Source: Desulfosporosinus sp. (GTDB lineage Bacteria; Campylobacterota; Campylobacteria; Campylobacterales; Arcobacteraceae). Taken from it: DNA of 34,612 nucleotides. The notes below the pieces were generated by a model. It worked only from the letters and a program-made list of their open reading frames with translations. It was not told the origin of the DNA and did no database searches. The position numbers were made by a program, and so were the translations under genes. Below are positions 11,365-22,761 of this stretch, piece by piece. Within the stretch, counting starts at the first letter, position 1. Each line of letters opens with the position of its first letter. The stretch is taken from the NCBI GenBank assembly GCA_020719775.1, contig DYPS01000007.1, positions 13,920 to 48,531 on the forward strand. The letters run 5' to 3'.

Positions 11365-12314
11365 ATGAGTGACACTAAGAAATATCTCCTAATTGCTGGT
11401 GGAGCAATCGCTGTCGGTAATTATCAGCTCACACAGCTTTAGGCGCACTTTTTGTCAAAAACGTTCTTGAAGAGAAAAACCTAAAAGTGCTAAGTAAATA
11501 GTAAGTGATTCGTGTGTTGCAAATCATTCGCAAAAACAAATATATCATTTACAAGCAAATCGCTACCTTCGCTGTCAACATCGCCCAACAAACACGCAAC
11601 AACATCAACCCACAAATGATTGAGCAGTTTATTCAAGGACCATAATCTCCACTTAAACTTAATGATGAAATCGAACGCATCACTGAAGAAGCATGCACTG
11701 TTGTTGGAACCACACGTATCAATGACAATATTCAGCATTTTAATATAACACCACACTTGAAAGACTTATCAAAGATTCAGATATATCAAAGTTGTTAGAA
11801 GAAGCCGAAAGAGATTATAGAGTCAGCTTAACTGGAAAACTACCAAACTACAAAGTTAATGTTCCTGAATCTTTAACTAAAGAAAAATTCTGCTTGATCC
11901 AAAATCAAATTACCAAAAGTAAACATAACATAACTTAGAAACTTATATTCAACAAGTCGCACTTTTCCGTAAACTCAAACAACACACCGAGATTGAGCTT
12001 CAGCAAAACCCTAGTCTGTTGAAAGATATTGGAAATCCAGAACAAGAACAAGAAGAAATCTTACTTGAAGAAGGTCTAGGCAATGAAACTGATCCAGCAT
12101 TTGCCGTTTACTAAGCTGCAAGTGTTAAATTCAGAAATTCACCAGATTTCAGAGCCAATATCACTCGGATTGAGCAAGGCTACCAAAAAAGTACATACAT
12201 TTTTATTTAGTTTTGATGAAATACGCTCCTAAAATTCAAAACAAGAGCATTACTGACCGCTAACTCAATGATATGGAAGACGAAATTATCTACTTTGATC
12301 CTCAACTAGTGTGA
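11365..12314 (+). CDS. N-terminally membrane-anchored unknown protein, four introns
   Basis: Spliced product of about 289 aa, not recognised. Residues 8-24 (LLIAGGAIAVALGALFV) form one hydrophobic segment that would anchor the protein in a membrane. The rest is soluble and mainly helical: KVLSKQQVIRVLQIIRKNKY, IERITEEACTVVGTTPF, LERLIKDSDISKLLEEAERD, an acidic Glu/Gln segment near residue 210 (EQEQEEILLEEG), and a final helix before IIYFDPQLV. Four 20-nt introns (11417-11436, 11716-11735, 11919-11938, 12191-12210), all phase 1, are required; each restores the frame and removal yields one ORF. This is the most intron-dense gene in the window. The annotated start is the first Met of the frame. 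Confidence 0.82.
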
Positions 12315-12544
12315 TATTTATTCGCATGTATTTAGATACCCAAAAGATAAATAAATATTAATATATGACTGAAATTTTGGCCTCTTTCAACTTCATTAGT
12401 GTTAATATACTATAATAATTCACAAATATGTTAATTGCATTGTTTTCTATTTTGGAACAGTTTTGAATTTATTAATGAATTTGAGGATCAGGAATTTTTT
12501 GAGGTGGGGGAACAACATTTCTTCATATTTTGAAGTTAGGTATT

Positions 12545-12662
12545 GCTGTCGTCCAAACTAAGCCGAAAGCACCGGATCCCATCCGAACTCCGAAGTTAAG
12601 CGACTTCAGGCACGGTTAGTACTAAGGTGGGGGACCGCTTGGGAAGTCCGTGTGACGACAGC
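12545..12662 (+). rRNA. 5S ribosomal RNA
   Basis: About 118 nt with clear 5S sequence: the GATCCCATCCGAACTCCGAA loop B/C region, AGTTAAGCG, and GGTTAGTACTAAGGTGGGGG with GACCGCTTGGGAA in the 3' half. The 5' end GCTGTCGTC pairs perfectly with 3' GACGACAGC to form helix I. It lies alone between two protein genes, with no second copy in the window. The internal control region for Pol III transcription should be in the middle of the gene (family knowledge). Confidence 0.96.
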
Positions 12663-12666
12663 CCTC

Positions 12667-12671
12667 TTTTT
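12667..12671 (+). terminator. Pol III T-run terminator of 5S rRNA
   Basis: Five T residues begin 4 nt after the end of helix I, the usual Pol III termination signal. Confidence 0.7.
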
Positions 12672-12914
12672 AATATATATTTTTAATTATCATCAATCAT
12701 CAATCAACTCGTTCTCTCTATTTTTTTTTGTTTAATAACTCTATGTATCATCTCTAATCATTGATCTTTAATTTCTTTTTAACTATATGAATAAAGTTAT
12801 ACTCTTCGTAAACATATTAAACAATTAATTGAGTATCTTTTTATCTTCATCATAAATTGATATGCTCAAACTTCGATATATTTGAAATGAATCCTTAGCA
12901 AATACAATACTTTA

Positions 12915-13499
12915 TCAAAAATCATCTTCATTGATCTTTAAAGTTTAAATTTTGGCCCTCATTTATCCTTTCAACTCTTACTAGTTAAATAAGTCTCCCT
13001 CAATTTCATACTCTTCCCTTAATTATTCCAAAGTCGAACGCATCAACTTCATCGCAACTCCACAGGCTAACCTTCTCTTTAATTGCTCAATCTCAAGATA
13101 AGTGCTGACATTCAGCATCTCTAATACATAGCTATCTCCTTTTCCCATAACGCGCTCAATAAACTATGCATCAGCTTCTTCCATCACATTTTTCAATTGC
13201 TGATTGCTTCGAATTGGAGTAACGATTTTCAGTGTTTATTTTTATTTGTGAAGATTAAGGAATTATACAATTGATTAGACTACATCGTTGTCATAATCTT
13301 GCAAAATTATTGTGTCTTTTTTTGATGAGTCGTCAATTAGTGATCGAGCACGATATGAATGACGAGTGAGTAACTATTATCCAACTTTAAATTCAACATT
13401 GTCAGAGGAACGAAGAGTAATTATTGTATTTACTGTCTTTTCCTAGGGCTGGGGTGGTGGAGGTTGTGCTGCTACTTAAGCTTTCTTTTTGGCTCCCAT
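12915..13499 (-). CDS. Skp1-like protein (SCF ubiquitin ligase adaptor)
   Basis: 194 aa, intronless. Skp1 links F-box proteins to cullin-1 in SCF E3 ligases. After a Pro/Gln-rich leader comes the BTB/POZ-type start ITLRSSDNVEFKVG, then VQSIVQFLNLHK, a linker, and the Skp1 dimerisation region: VLEMLNVSTYLEIEQLKRRL matches the family LFELILAANYLDIKGLLD, followed by VAMKLMRSTLEQLREEYEIE (family ...GKTPEEIRKTFNI). The typical end of Skp1 (NPxEExxxRxExxWCE) is replaced by QQELKGQMRAKIQTLKINED without Trp, so F-box contacts may differ. Start at MGAKKK, the first Met. An elongin-C-like relative is less likely given the length. Confidence 0.82.
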
Positions 13500-13594
13500 T
13501 ATTATGATATTATTATTATTCATTCCCAGCATAAACCTATTATTAATAACTCAAATCTATGCAAAATGCTAAAGTATGGGAGTTAATATGAATA

Positions 13595-16500
13595 TCAAAG
13601 TTTATTAGCTTGTATGAACTTCTTGCCCACCCTCAAAAAGTCATTCTCCTGGTGAGTGGTCTCCTGTATTATATTAAAGAAAGTATTCTCAAGTATAATC
13701 TCTCCAATCTCAAGGAATTAATCATTCAAAAATAATTGTTCATGATTGCTGTAATCTTTCTTTGATTAGTAATCTCCAGAAGCAGGAATCTACATTAATA
13801 AAAAAATACCTAAGAACCGACTCCAACTGCTGGATCTTAGTCCAACATGTCAAGGAGCGGAGTATCTTCTTTTTAAAGTTTGACTAAAAGATCTTCAATA
13901 TCACTGTCATTGAGAGTACTGCTGAAAATATTCTAGAAAATGTGATCTAGCAATGATTTTTTAGGATCCAACAAAGGCAATTTAGGAATATTTTGAACTG
14001 CTTTCAACTAAATAAAATAATTATTACTGACAAAGTTGATGTTTTTTTAATACGCAAAAAGAGAGATTCTTTTTTAGCAGTCATCAGCACCTCTTTTTGA
14101 GTAAGATCGTTATCCTCAGTTGAATATTTATTACTTGCCCAAGTTATATGACATGGAATCTCTCCCTCATAAAAACTGGGACTATTTCCTGCAACAAGTG
14201 TAATTTTTAATTATATAAATTTACCAGGTTATAGCAGACCTTGAAATGGTTCAATTACAAATTTATCTCCGCATGTGAGACCCTGTCTGTTGGAGTTGAG
14301 ACTGGATTGAGTTGGAAAATCATAATTGAGACTATGCTCTTTCGACATGTTGTATAGAATTATCATCCTGTACTTTATCTATTCAGCTTGCATAGCCTAA
14401 AAATCTATTTATTCAATTGAAAAGAAAACTTTTGAACCAATTTCACTCACAGTTGTACGCTGACCTGGGATTGGTTTGGAAAGAAGACTTTTACCATTGA
14501 CCCTTGGCTACTTTATTCCTTCTCCTTCAATTCTAAGAGATAAAGTTTGAATTTCTTTATTGAAATCAAACACATGAACCAACACAGTGAAATGATAAAT
14601 CTTTCTAATAAGTGGCTTATACAAACAGTAAAGATAATGATTTTAACCAGAAAGAAGAAAATGATTCGGATTCTATATTTTGAAAACATCTTCAAATTAA
14701 CCCTAATCATATTTTATCTAAGTTTTGTAGTTTACCTTTATAGAACCAACATTGTTAAGTTCAATGGGGAAACGCAAAGGCTATATAAGACCAATTGGAG
14801 TTTCAGGTAGCAAGTAATTTATTTTTTTAACTGTCAGCAGTCCTTCATTGGGTCCAAGTGTTGTTCCCTTTAGATTGAAGACTAATGATTTACCATTTTG
14901 AATTTGGAACACTACTTTTAGGAAATGGATTTAATTACTGCTGCCACTAAGTTTTACGTTTTATAAAGAAACTGGACTGTATATTAATTCAATGTCTTTG
15001 ACTTCATTGGGCTGCAATCGACCCACTTTTGGTCTGATCTGGAAAATGTTATTTTAAAGAATTGCTCGTTCATAAGCCTACTCTTAAGTTGGTTCTCCAG
15101 GATCTGCCCATAGCTCTTATTCCACTTTGTTATCTGAAGGAAATTTAAATGCATAATCGAGTGGAGTTCCACCATAATTTTTAACAGTAATTAATACTTT
15201 TCTGGGCTTGGCTTTGTTTTTAGTTGACACATATCCAAGATTCCAATCATAATGCTTAAGATTATTTTCAAGAGTCTTCGTTTATGAAAATGTCAATGTC
15301 TCAACAGCCAAATATTTTTTTTCATTATTATCCAACTTACAACCAAGTTCATAATTAATTTTTGATATTTGAAAATTCTACCAAAGAGCAGCCACACTCA
15401 ACGTATCATTACGAATATCTATTATTTACATTAAAGGATAGTTACCCTCAGCCAACACTCGCATTTCACATTTCATTGCTGGCTCATTTCCTCTTAATTT
15501 AAAGGTAGTATTTTTTGGTATTTTTTATCGAGCAGCCACCACCAATTTTAAATCATATTTATAAACTTAGTTTGGATTAAAAAATATTCCCACAGTCAAT
15601 TCAGAGTTGCCTGGTAATGTACCCTCTTTGAAATCGAGATTAAAAACTGAGCTAATTTGTGAGTCACTTGGAGAATTATACCCTTCTTCAAAACGATTAT
15701 TTCTAAAATGCAAATCAACAAAAAACGCACAATTTGAAGTATTTTTCAAAGTAACACTCATCTTTTTCTGCTCAGTTATTTTTACAGTTTTAAAATCAAT
15801 CTCATCATGAGAAATTTTTATACTACCATCAGAACCCTACCCATTCACCTACAACATAAACACTTTTTTGGATTGTTGAGATATCCCACTACTGTTAAAA
15901 TTATCAGCTGTTCCAGAACCAGGATTATGATAGCCGATTGATAAATTTTGAGATATAATATCTTCAAGGGCCTCAATGGGCACTTGGATTTTGTATTGTC
16001 TTTTCAATTGAGGTACAAAGAAAGCACTTAGAGTATATGACTAGTTTGCCTATAGCTACTTTTCAAAAGGTTAGAAACTCAACTATTCTTGATATTTTTA
16101 AGGCACGCAAATTCGATAAGTAACTTTAGTTTTAGATACATTTTATATAGTGAAATCTTTCTTTGTGCAGACTCCAGTGAAAGTAGGAGCGAAGAATAAT
16201 CGGCCTTCATTCTATAGCCTCAACTATGGTTCGGTGCAAATACCAACTAATGATAATTTAGCTGCTGAACCTGGAAGATCATTTAGAGTGATGGATATTG
16301 TTGATTTATAATGTTTATATTATTTTGGACTGAACTATAAAGCAACAATACAGAAACCTTTTGATTCAATTAGACCAATACGTGGAAATGCTTTGAACAC
16401 TTTTTGAGGATCAAGGCCAAATTTAAAGTAAATAGGAGTATCTGATTGGTTGACCAATTCGACACTGTCATAGGCTGAATGATTTTTGAGACAAGGTTTA

Positions 16501-18212
16501 AAGGTAACTTTTGGTGGAAGAATTTTCATTATTGGCAAAAATGGTAGTGAAGAATGATTGAAAGAATGTCCTACACATCTTACCACTCCTGATAATGGTG
16601 GAAGCACCTCAGTTGATTCGATGTCTTCCCTAACTTTGGACTGAATAGTCTGTGTTAGTTTGACATTTCTAAGAAGAGTACTCTAAGGTTTCGCCTTTAA
16701 TTCCTTATATTCAAACTCTTAAAGCGTTTTCTTTGTAATTTTGATATTCTGACGAGTTGCAAAGAACTGAAGATGCTGATAGTAATAATTGTTAGCCTTC
16801 AAAGGGCGGAAAGTAATAGTGAAACGAACAGGAGTATTTGGCTTTAAAATAGCACTTTCAGGAAATATCTGAAAAACTGTCATGTACTATCCATTAAGAT
16901 TTTCTCTTCTTTGGGTAATCCAGCTGAGATTGAGTTTGCATTGTAACTTGTTTGTAACTTCAATTTATCGTTGTCCACTCAAAGTCATAACGTCGCAGAA
17001 TCCGAAATCTATGCTGTCACAATTCAAACTGATCAGCTGATTACGTTCATTATCTAAGAATAACTATTTCTGAAGAATATAGGGATGTTATCTAACCTGT
17101 ATATTCGTTTGATAAAAATTTTATTAACTTCCTCTTTCTTCTTCACTACCTCTCTTTGCCAATTTCAGCAAAATATTATTTTATATATATTTTAACTCAA
17201 TTGCAGAGATCCTGCCCTCAATCACTCTCTTCCTGAAAGTATCCACATGAACTTGCTGCAGAGGCACAGGATGAATCAACAAATCATAGCATGTACCAAT
17301 CAAATCCACATACAACAAGACATGATTACGCACAAGACAATACAATCTCTCGTAATAGGCTATTGTGTTTCTAGGTCTGAATTCAATGATTATCTTGCGG
17401 TAAGTATTGCGCGACAGAGTGCCTTTTATTTCGTTGAGGAGAAATATATTACCAGCGTCTGTGAAAAATTAGAAGTCTGTCTATAATTATGAATCGTTAG
17501 TGATTGTTAAAACCTTAGTGCAGGTGTTCTATAGTTTTACTTCTCCGAAATTTATACTGTTTGTATTGAAACTAACATTGAATCTTTTAGAGTGACCTTT
17601 GAGATTTAGACTTATTTGATTTCCACTTTCGCATTGCAAGTTGAAATTGTTTAAAGTTCGACAGTCAACAAATCCAGGGTTATAGTTCACCTTAACAGCA
17701 AAAGACATTTTCGGAGGAACTGCTCCTTTATCAGGCTGAAATGAAAAAAATTGATCGTTAAACTCTCCATCCCCATCTTTTCTTGCAATTGTAAATTCAG
17801 CCGGCACTTATGAATTATTTTTTAGCAGCAACTCCCTTCCTACAGACTTAGTTACAAGCACATTTCCAAAATCAAATTCATTTGCGTTAACTGTCAAATA
17901 AGGATATTTCCCTACTGCACTTAATTTAAAAACTCTTTGATCCTCACCCTCAACTTCGAGGACGACTGTCCCAACTGTGACTGAAGCTTGAGACGTACGG
18001 AATTAAATACGAAAGTTGGAATAAGAATTGGGCATAAGTAGACCCTTCGATGGACTGACTACGAACTCAGTGAACTTAAAGATGTAGTTGAGAGGCTTAG
18101 CGTTGGGATTGAAGATAGTAAAGGGAAACTCAGTGGTCTTGCCAACTGTGCAAAAACCTAATTCGTATGCTTCAGGTATGGATAGTTAAACTGGTTTTTT
18201 GTACTTTGACAT
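13595..18212 (-). CDS. CFAP65: CFAP65 homologue, ASH-domain axonemal protein
   Basis: Spliced product of 1525 aa (human CFAP65 is about 1900). It consists of successive ASH/MSP-type immunoglobulin-like beta domains. Typical strands recur: NEFDFGNVLVTKS, LLLKNNSQVPAEFTI, FFSFQPDKGAVPP, SINFGEVKL, ITFRPLKANNYYYQ and LVNQSDTPIYFKF. The segment IIIEFRPRNTIAYYERLYCL, then VDLIGTCYD, is particularly close to the block that identifies CFAP65 rather than HYDIN or CFAP47. Two 20-nt introns (14008-14027 and 13790-13809, both phase 0) lie near the 3' end; the C-terminal 150 aa after them are helical and acidic. CFAP65 is needed for flagellar assembly and motility. The first Met of the frame is taken as start. 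Confidence 0.88.
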
Positions 18213-18476
18213 TTCTATAACTTATGAGAATTATTATTATTGAATATATAACTAACTATCAATACACAGTCATTGATAGATTGAATCTGATTATGGATAA
18301 TATTTTGAGATAGAAAAAAACTGATTTTTATTTGAGAATACACATTTGATTAATGAAGTTAACAGAATTACGATATTAGTCAAACAAATAGAGTATCTAT
18401 AATAATAAATTTCATGTTTTTTTAATGAGTTTGTCTGTCATATTGATAGTTATTAAGGAGTTATTATCTTAAATCA

Positions 18477-21400
18477 ATGAAGACAACTTATCTTCTCTTA
18501 TTTTTGTTGGTTGTCGCAATACAAGCTTGCGGTCCATGCTACAAAGAAGAGCTCAACCAAAACTGTCACTCAGAAGAGGGAGGGCAAGAGTCCTATACAC
18601 TTCACATGTCAGTCCATCCTCATCTTGATGCCTTTTGGATTTTCAATTTCGAAAGCTATTACGATCCCAAACCAAATTAAGGCTAAGTTCGAGGATATTT
18701 CCAAGCCAATCGTTTCAATTCAGTCAAATAAATCTTCAACACTGCCCGCGATGTTCTATGGGAAAGCAAAAACTATCGTGAAAAAGAAAACAACAGCTCA
18801 CAAAAGGCACATCGCAGTTTCTTTAATAGCGAAATGGGATTTTTTAAAAGATGGTATATGGAACAAGACGAAGCCAACATATAAAAAGTAAAATAAATTC
18901 TAAAAACAAAATATTGGGAAATACTTGGTGGAGGATTTGTAGAACATGACTAAGGATGTGCTTATTATGATGATATCATTTAGAATTTTTAACTCGGACT
19001 ACACTTTCTCAAAGAATAGTTGAATTATTATCCAAGAGTGGCAGTTTCGGCTGACTCATTTGGGCACTCTCAAACTTCTCTCGCAATATTGGCTCATTTG
19101 GGAGTATAAGGATATTTCGTATAACGTTCAGATGAACATATTTTACTTCAAAATAAAACAGAATTTATTTGGAAAGCTAAGTCAGCTAATGGACTGTCTT
19201 ATGGTGCTTTACCAACCCACATTCGTTGGGCTATTCATGGATTTGAAGACCAATTCGTAGGAGGTAACATTAACTAATAATTTTGCCAAACAAAATAGGG
19301 CTATATCAACAATCTAAGAAATGAAAACAATTTTCTAAAACGTATTCTCAAGAGTCCACATATTATGAGATATTTCGGACATGACTTTCAAAAATTTGAT
19401 AATTATTCATACAGCGTCATCGAAGGCATGATGCTTAAATTTTCACTTTAGAAATGTAGTAAAGTAGTTGCAGTTTATGGCAATCCCACTGAATATTTCA
19501 TCACTCTCATGAGATAGGTTTTTGGAACAAAAGCAAAACCAATTGCTACTCGCTCTGAAGATATTTTTCCAATTTGGGATTATGACAGTGGACTATATTG
19601 GACTGGCTACTTCACAACTGATGCCTATCATAAGAAAAACTATAGAGATATGGGAAGATTCCTAAGAGCAATCAGAAAGGTCTATCTTCCACTCTATATG
19701 TCATAACCAAAATCTCTAAAAAATATTGCAAACTATCAACTACTAGAATAAACTGCATAACAAGTGAGCTATCTACAACATCATGATGGCATATCAGGCA
19801 CCAGTAAGTACGTAGTCATGGATCAACTCTAAAAAATTAATGAGGATATTTCTCACAAACTTGAAACTCATATACTTTCGGATATATTCATTTAATAATT
19901 TCCATTGGGAACATCAAATCCTATTTTCAACTGCCACTTAGGTTAAATTTGCAAAATACCAAAATAGATCAATACAGATATTTTCCTAAAAATTATCAAC
20001 ACAGACGGCAATCCCCGCAGAGATCCACTAATCGTTTAACTACAACCAAACAATTATTTTATTCCAGACTGTGAATATTAAATCAATTGTCTATGTATTT
20101 AACAAATTTGTCCTTGTAAAATTTATATCACAGCTCCTTTAGCCACATACACTGCAGTTAGGATGAAAAAAGTTGAATCATTGGATTCTTATAAAGTTAA
20201 CCGTTTGACAAATTTTGTACCCAATTAACAGTTTTCATATAATTCTTCTCATTTCAGCATAACTCTAGAAGGAAAGAAATATGCAATTGGATACAAACGA
20301 ATTGAAGCTCGTTCAACTGGACGTCAATATGATCATCTATCTCGTTATGGCGATCTTTCACCTCGTTCCTTTAGTGTCCGTCCAGGAAAGTATGCTCTCG
20401 GTAACGATCCCAACAAAATACGAGATTTCACTGAAATAAAAAAAGTGAATTGGCTCAAAAGTGACACATATACATTAATCTTAATTATATGGAAAAGATA
20501 CAAAATGACCACTTTGATTAGCATTCCCAATGTTCGTAAAAATTAATGGAAAATTGAAACAATCACAGCATCATAAAGCTATTATCTCTCAGACTTATAT
20601 TTATAAATTGCTACATCAATCGACAATAAAAATAAATTTTACACTGACTCCAATGGATGGCTCACAGTTCCAAGAGAACTATTTAAACATGAAGACTATG
20701 AAGCTTATTTCAGCAAATAAAAATACGATGATATTGATGGCAATAGTTACCCTGTAACAGCATTCGCCTATCTTCAAGACAATCAAGATAAGGTATCAGT
20801 CAATGTTGACCGTCCTCAAGGAGTTATTGCATATCAAACAGGATCTCTATGGTTCAATTTTGATAGATTAAGTTAAGACGATGGTAAATGGGTATATGAA
20901 AATGCATATCGAAGTGAATATCAAAAATATACTCATACAGTAACTGTTCAAAATAAAAATAATAATGAACGTCAAATTCAACGTCGTTATGATCAACCAC
21001 TATTAGTTCAAGGCAATTAAATTGCACCAAATGCTCGAGTATAAGACACTTCAGTTGATTTTACAAAGAGAAATGAATGGAATGCTGTAAGCAACATTGA
21101 TAATCTCAAATTTACGATTCGTCCATTCAATGATTCAACTACCATCGTAAGAGTTCATAATATGGATGATAGTTAGACTATAACTGTGGGTTTATTTGCG
21201 ACTAATCACTCTCCACTTTTGACAACTTTCTATGAACGAACTGTTAACTTTACAAGTGTTGTTGAACAGTCCTTGGGAGGTAATATGGATTATAGTGAAT
21301 TTGTAAATAGCAAATGGAACTGGCATAATGTTATTGATCTTAGTGAATAAAATAAAATATTTACAAAAACTTTTAGAGAAAATATCACCTTACGACCACT

Positions 21401-22036
21401 TTAAATACGTACATTCCTTTTCAAAGAGTTAAATTTTGCATAAAATTGTATAGAACCTTCCCAGCTGAAGTATAATCAGCTATTCATCGACTATGATTTA
21501 GATAAGCAAAAATCACAACCATCAAGAGAAGCACTGACAATCAAAATATAATAAAATGCAATACAGTTTATGCTTTAAGGCGATCATTGTAACAGTAGAG
21601 GACCCATTCTAGATTCAAAAAGTAAATTATATATAATTTAGATATTTCAACTGCGAAGTAAGATCATTCTGGAAGAGGAACCATAGTTTTTGGATCTAAA
21701 AAGGTCGAACAGGAAGTTCCAGTTGTTGTCAAAGATATAAGTGTGAAAGAACCACGAGTCCAACCTTCAAATCTGCAGCGCCCACTAACTCCAGAACAAC
21801 TTCAGCAGCCTCATCTTCCAATGTTCCCACAAAGATAACCTCAAGATATTAATATTCAAATAAATCAGCAACCTCTTCAAAATGAGCCCCAATCCCTATC
21901 TCTAACTGGATAAGCATTATTGAAAAGTATAGAGGAAAAGGTCCAAACATTAAGACCATTGACAGCGGGATAGAAGCAACTCTATTTTACTCGCAAATTA
22001 TAAATGATCCGCAGAATAAAAGCTGCTAAAATTTGA
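18477..22036 (+). CDS. GH38 alpha-mannosidase with Gln/Pro-rich C-terminal extension
   Basis: Spliced product of 1179 aa. An N-terminal signal peptide (LLLFLLVVAIQAC) indicates lysosomal or secreted alpha-mannosidase. Catalytic elements: zinc motif HPHLDAFW (residues 47-54, family HxHxDxxW), the nucleophile Asp near residue 191 in ADSFGHSQTS, GLYWTGYFTT, and QHHDGISGTSKYVV carrying another zinc ligand. The beta-sandwich follows, with GRQYD and LRPLQIRTFLF, where GH38 proteins normally end. The frame then continues for about 190 aa, crossing a 20-nt intron (21622-21641, phase 1) into a Gln/Pro-rich segment (PEQLQQPHLPMFPQ) and a basic end (RKLQMIRRIKAAKI). No TGA separates the enzyme from this tail. 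Alternatively, the tail is a separate short gene starting near 21571 on an overlapping transcript. Confidence 0.93.
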
Positions 22037-22245
22037 TATCAATTCAAATTCAAATACACTAAAACACAATTCAATAAATCAATATCAAACAACATTCAAA
22101 ATAATCACATTGTTTCATCTAACTATCTTCAAAACATACTTAAAGTTTCACATTTTACTTGTTCTTCCATCTCTGTGACTCCCATTACTGGATGAATTAT
22201 ATGAAGTGCCTCATAATGAAGTATATGATAGAAGTAAATAAAACA

Positions 22246-22491
22246 TCAAAGTATGAAAGGCAAAAGAATGCTTTCCTCTGCTTAACACTATTAGCTTCTG
22301 ATCTCATGCTATTGATTGAGTTGATGCTGCTCTAATTTATTTTGAGAAGTGTAGACTGGCTGAGGAGGAACCTGTCTTCGAAATGTTCTGCCATAGTGCT
22401 TGACATCTCTGAAAAAGACTCTCTGAATTTTACCATCAATTTTTATTTTAAGAAATGAATTAATTGGTAAATCTTTGCTGATAAATTTCAT
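22246..22491 (-). CDS. Small unknown protein
   Basis: 81 aa, intronless, ending at TGA 22246-22248. The N-terminal half (ISKDLPINSFLKIKIDGK, then IQRVFFRDVKHYGRTFRRQ) looks like a small beta-rich basic domain; the C-terminal half is Gln-rich (PVYTSQNKLEQHQLNQ). Composition and codon use resemble the real neighbours. Not recognised. It could be a single-exon gene or the first exon of a slightly longer one. It converges on the mannosidase gene. Confidence 0.55.
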
Positions 22492-22761
22492 GATACAATT
22501 GTTGTCCTTTATATTATTATTCTAATCATTCGAATGCAGAAATATCTCTATGGGCTTCACTTCAAATATGGACAAATCCAGGTTTTACCAGCAAGATTAG
22601 AACTGTTTTGACGAAATTAAAACAACATCAGTCATTAACAAAATGAATATTTAATTTTTGAAAATAAAATAAAAAATAATGCTAGTTACAATAATGAAGA
22701 AATCAAGAACAGTTTCTAAAAAATATTAGTATTTTAAGTAAATAGTGGAAAATACTAATAA

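Noticed and set aside
18511-18891. Plus-strand 126-residue basic frame (MSQYKLAVHATKKS...)
   Set aside because: It is out of frame with the GH38 coding sequence, which carries the HPHLDAFW zinc motif over the same bases.
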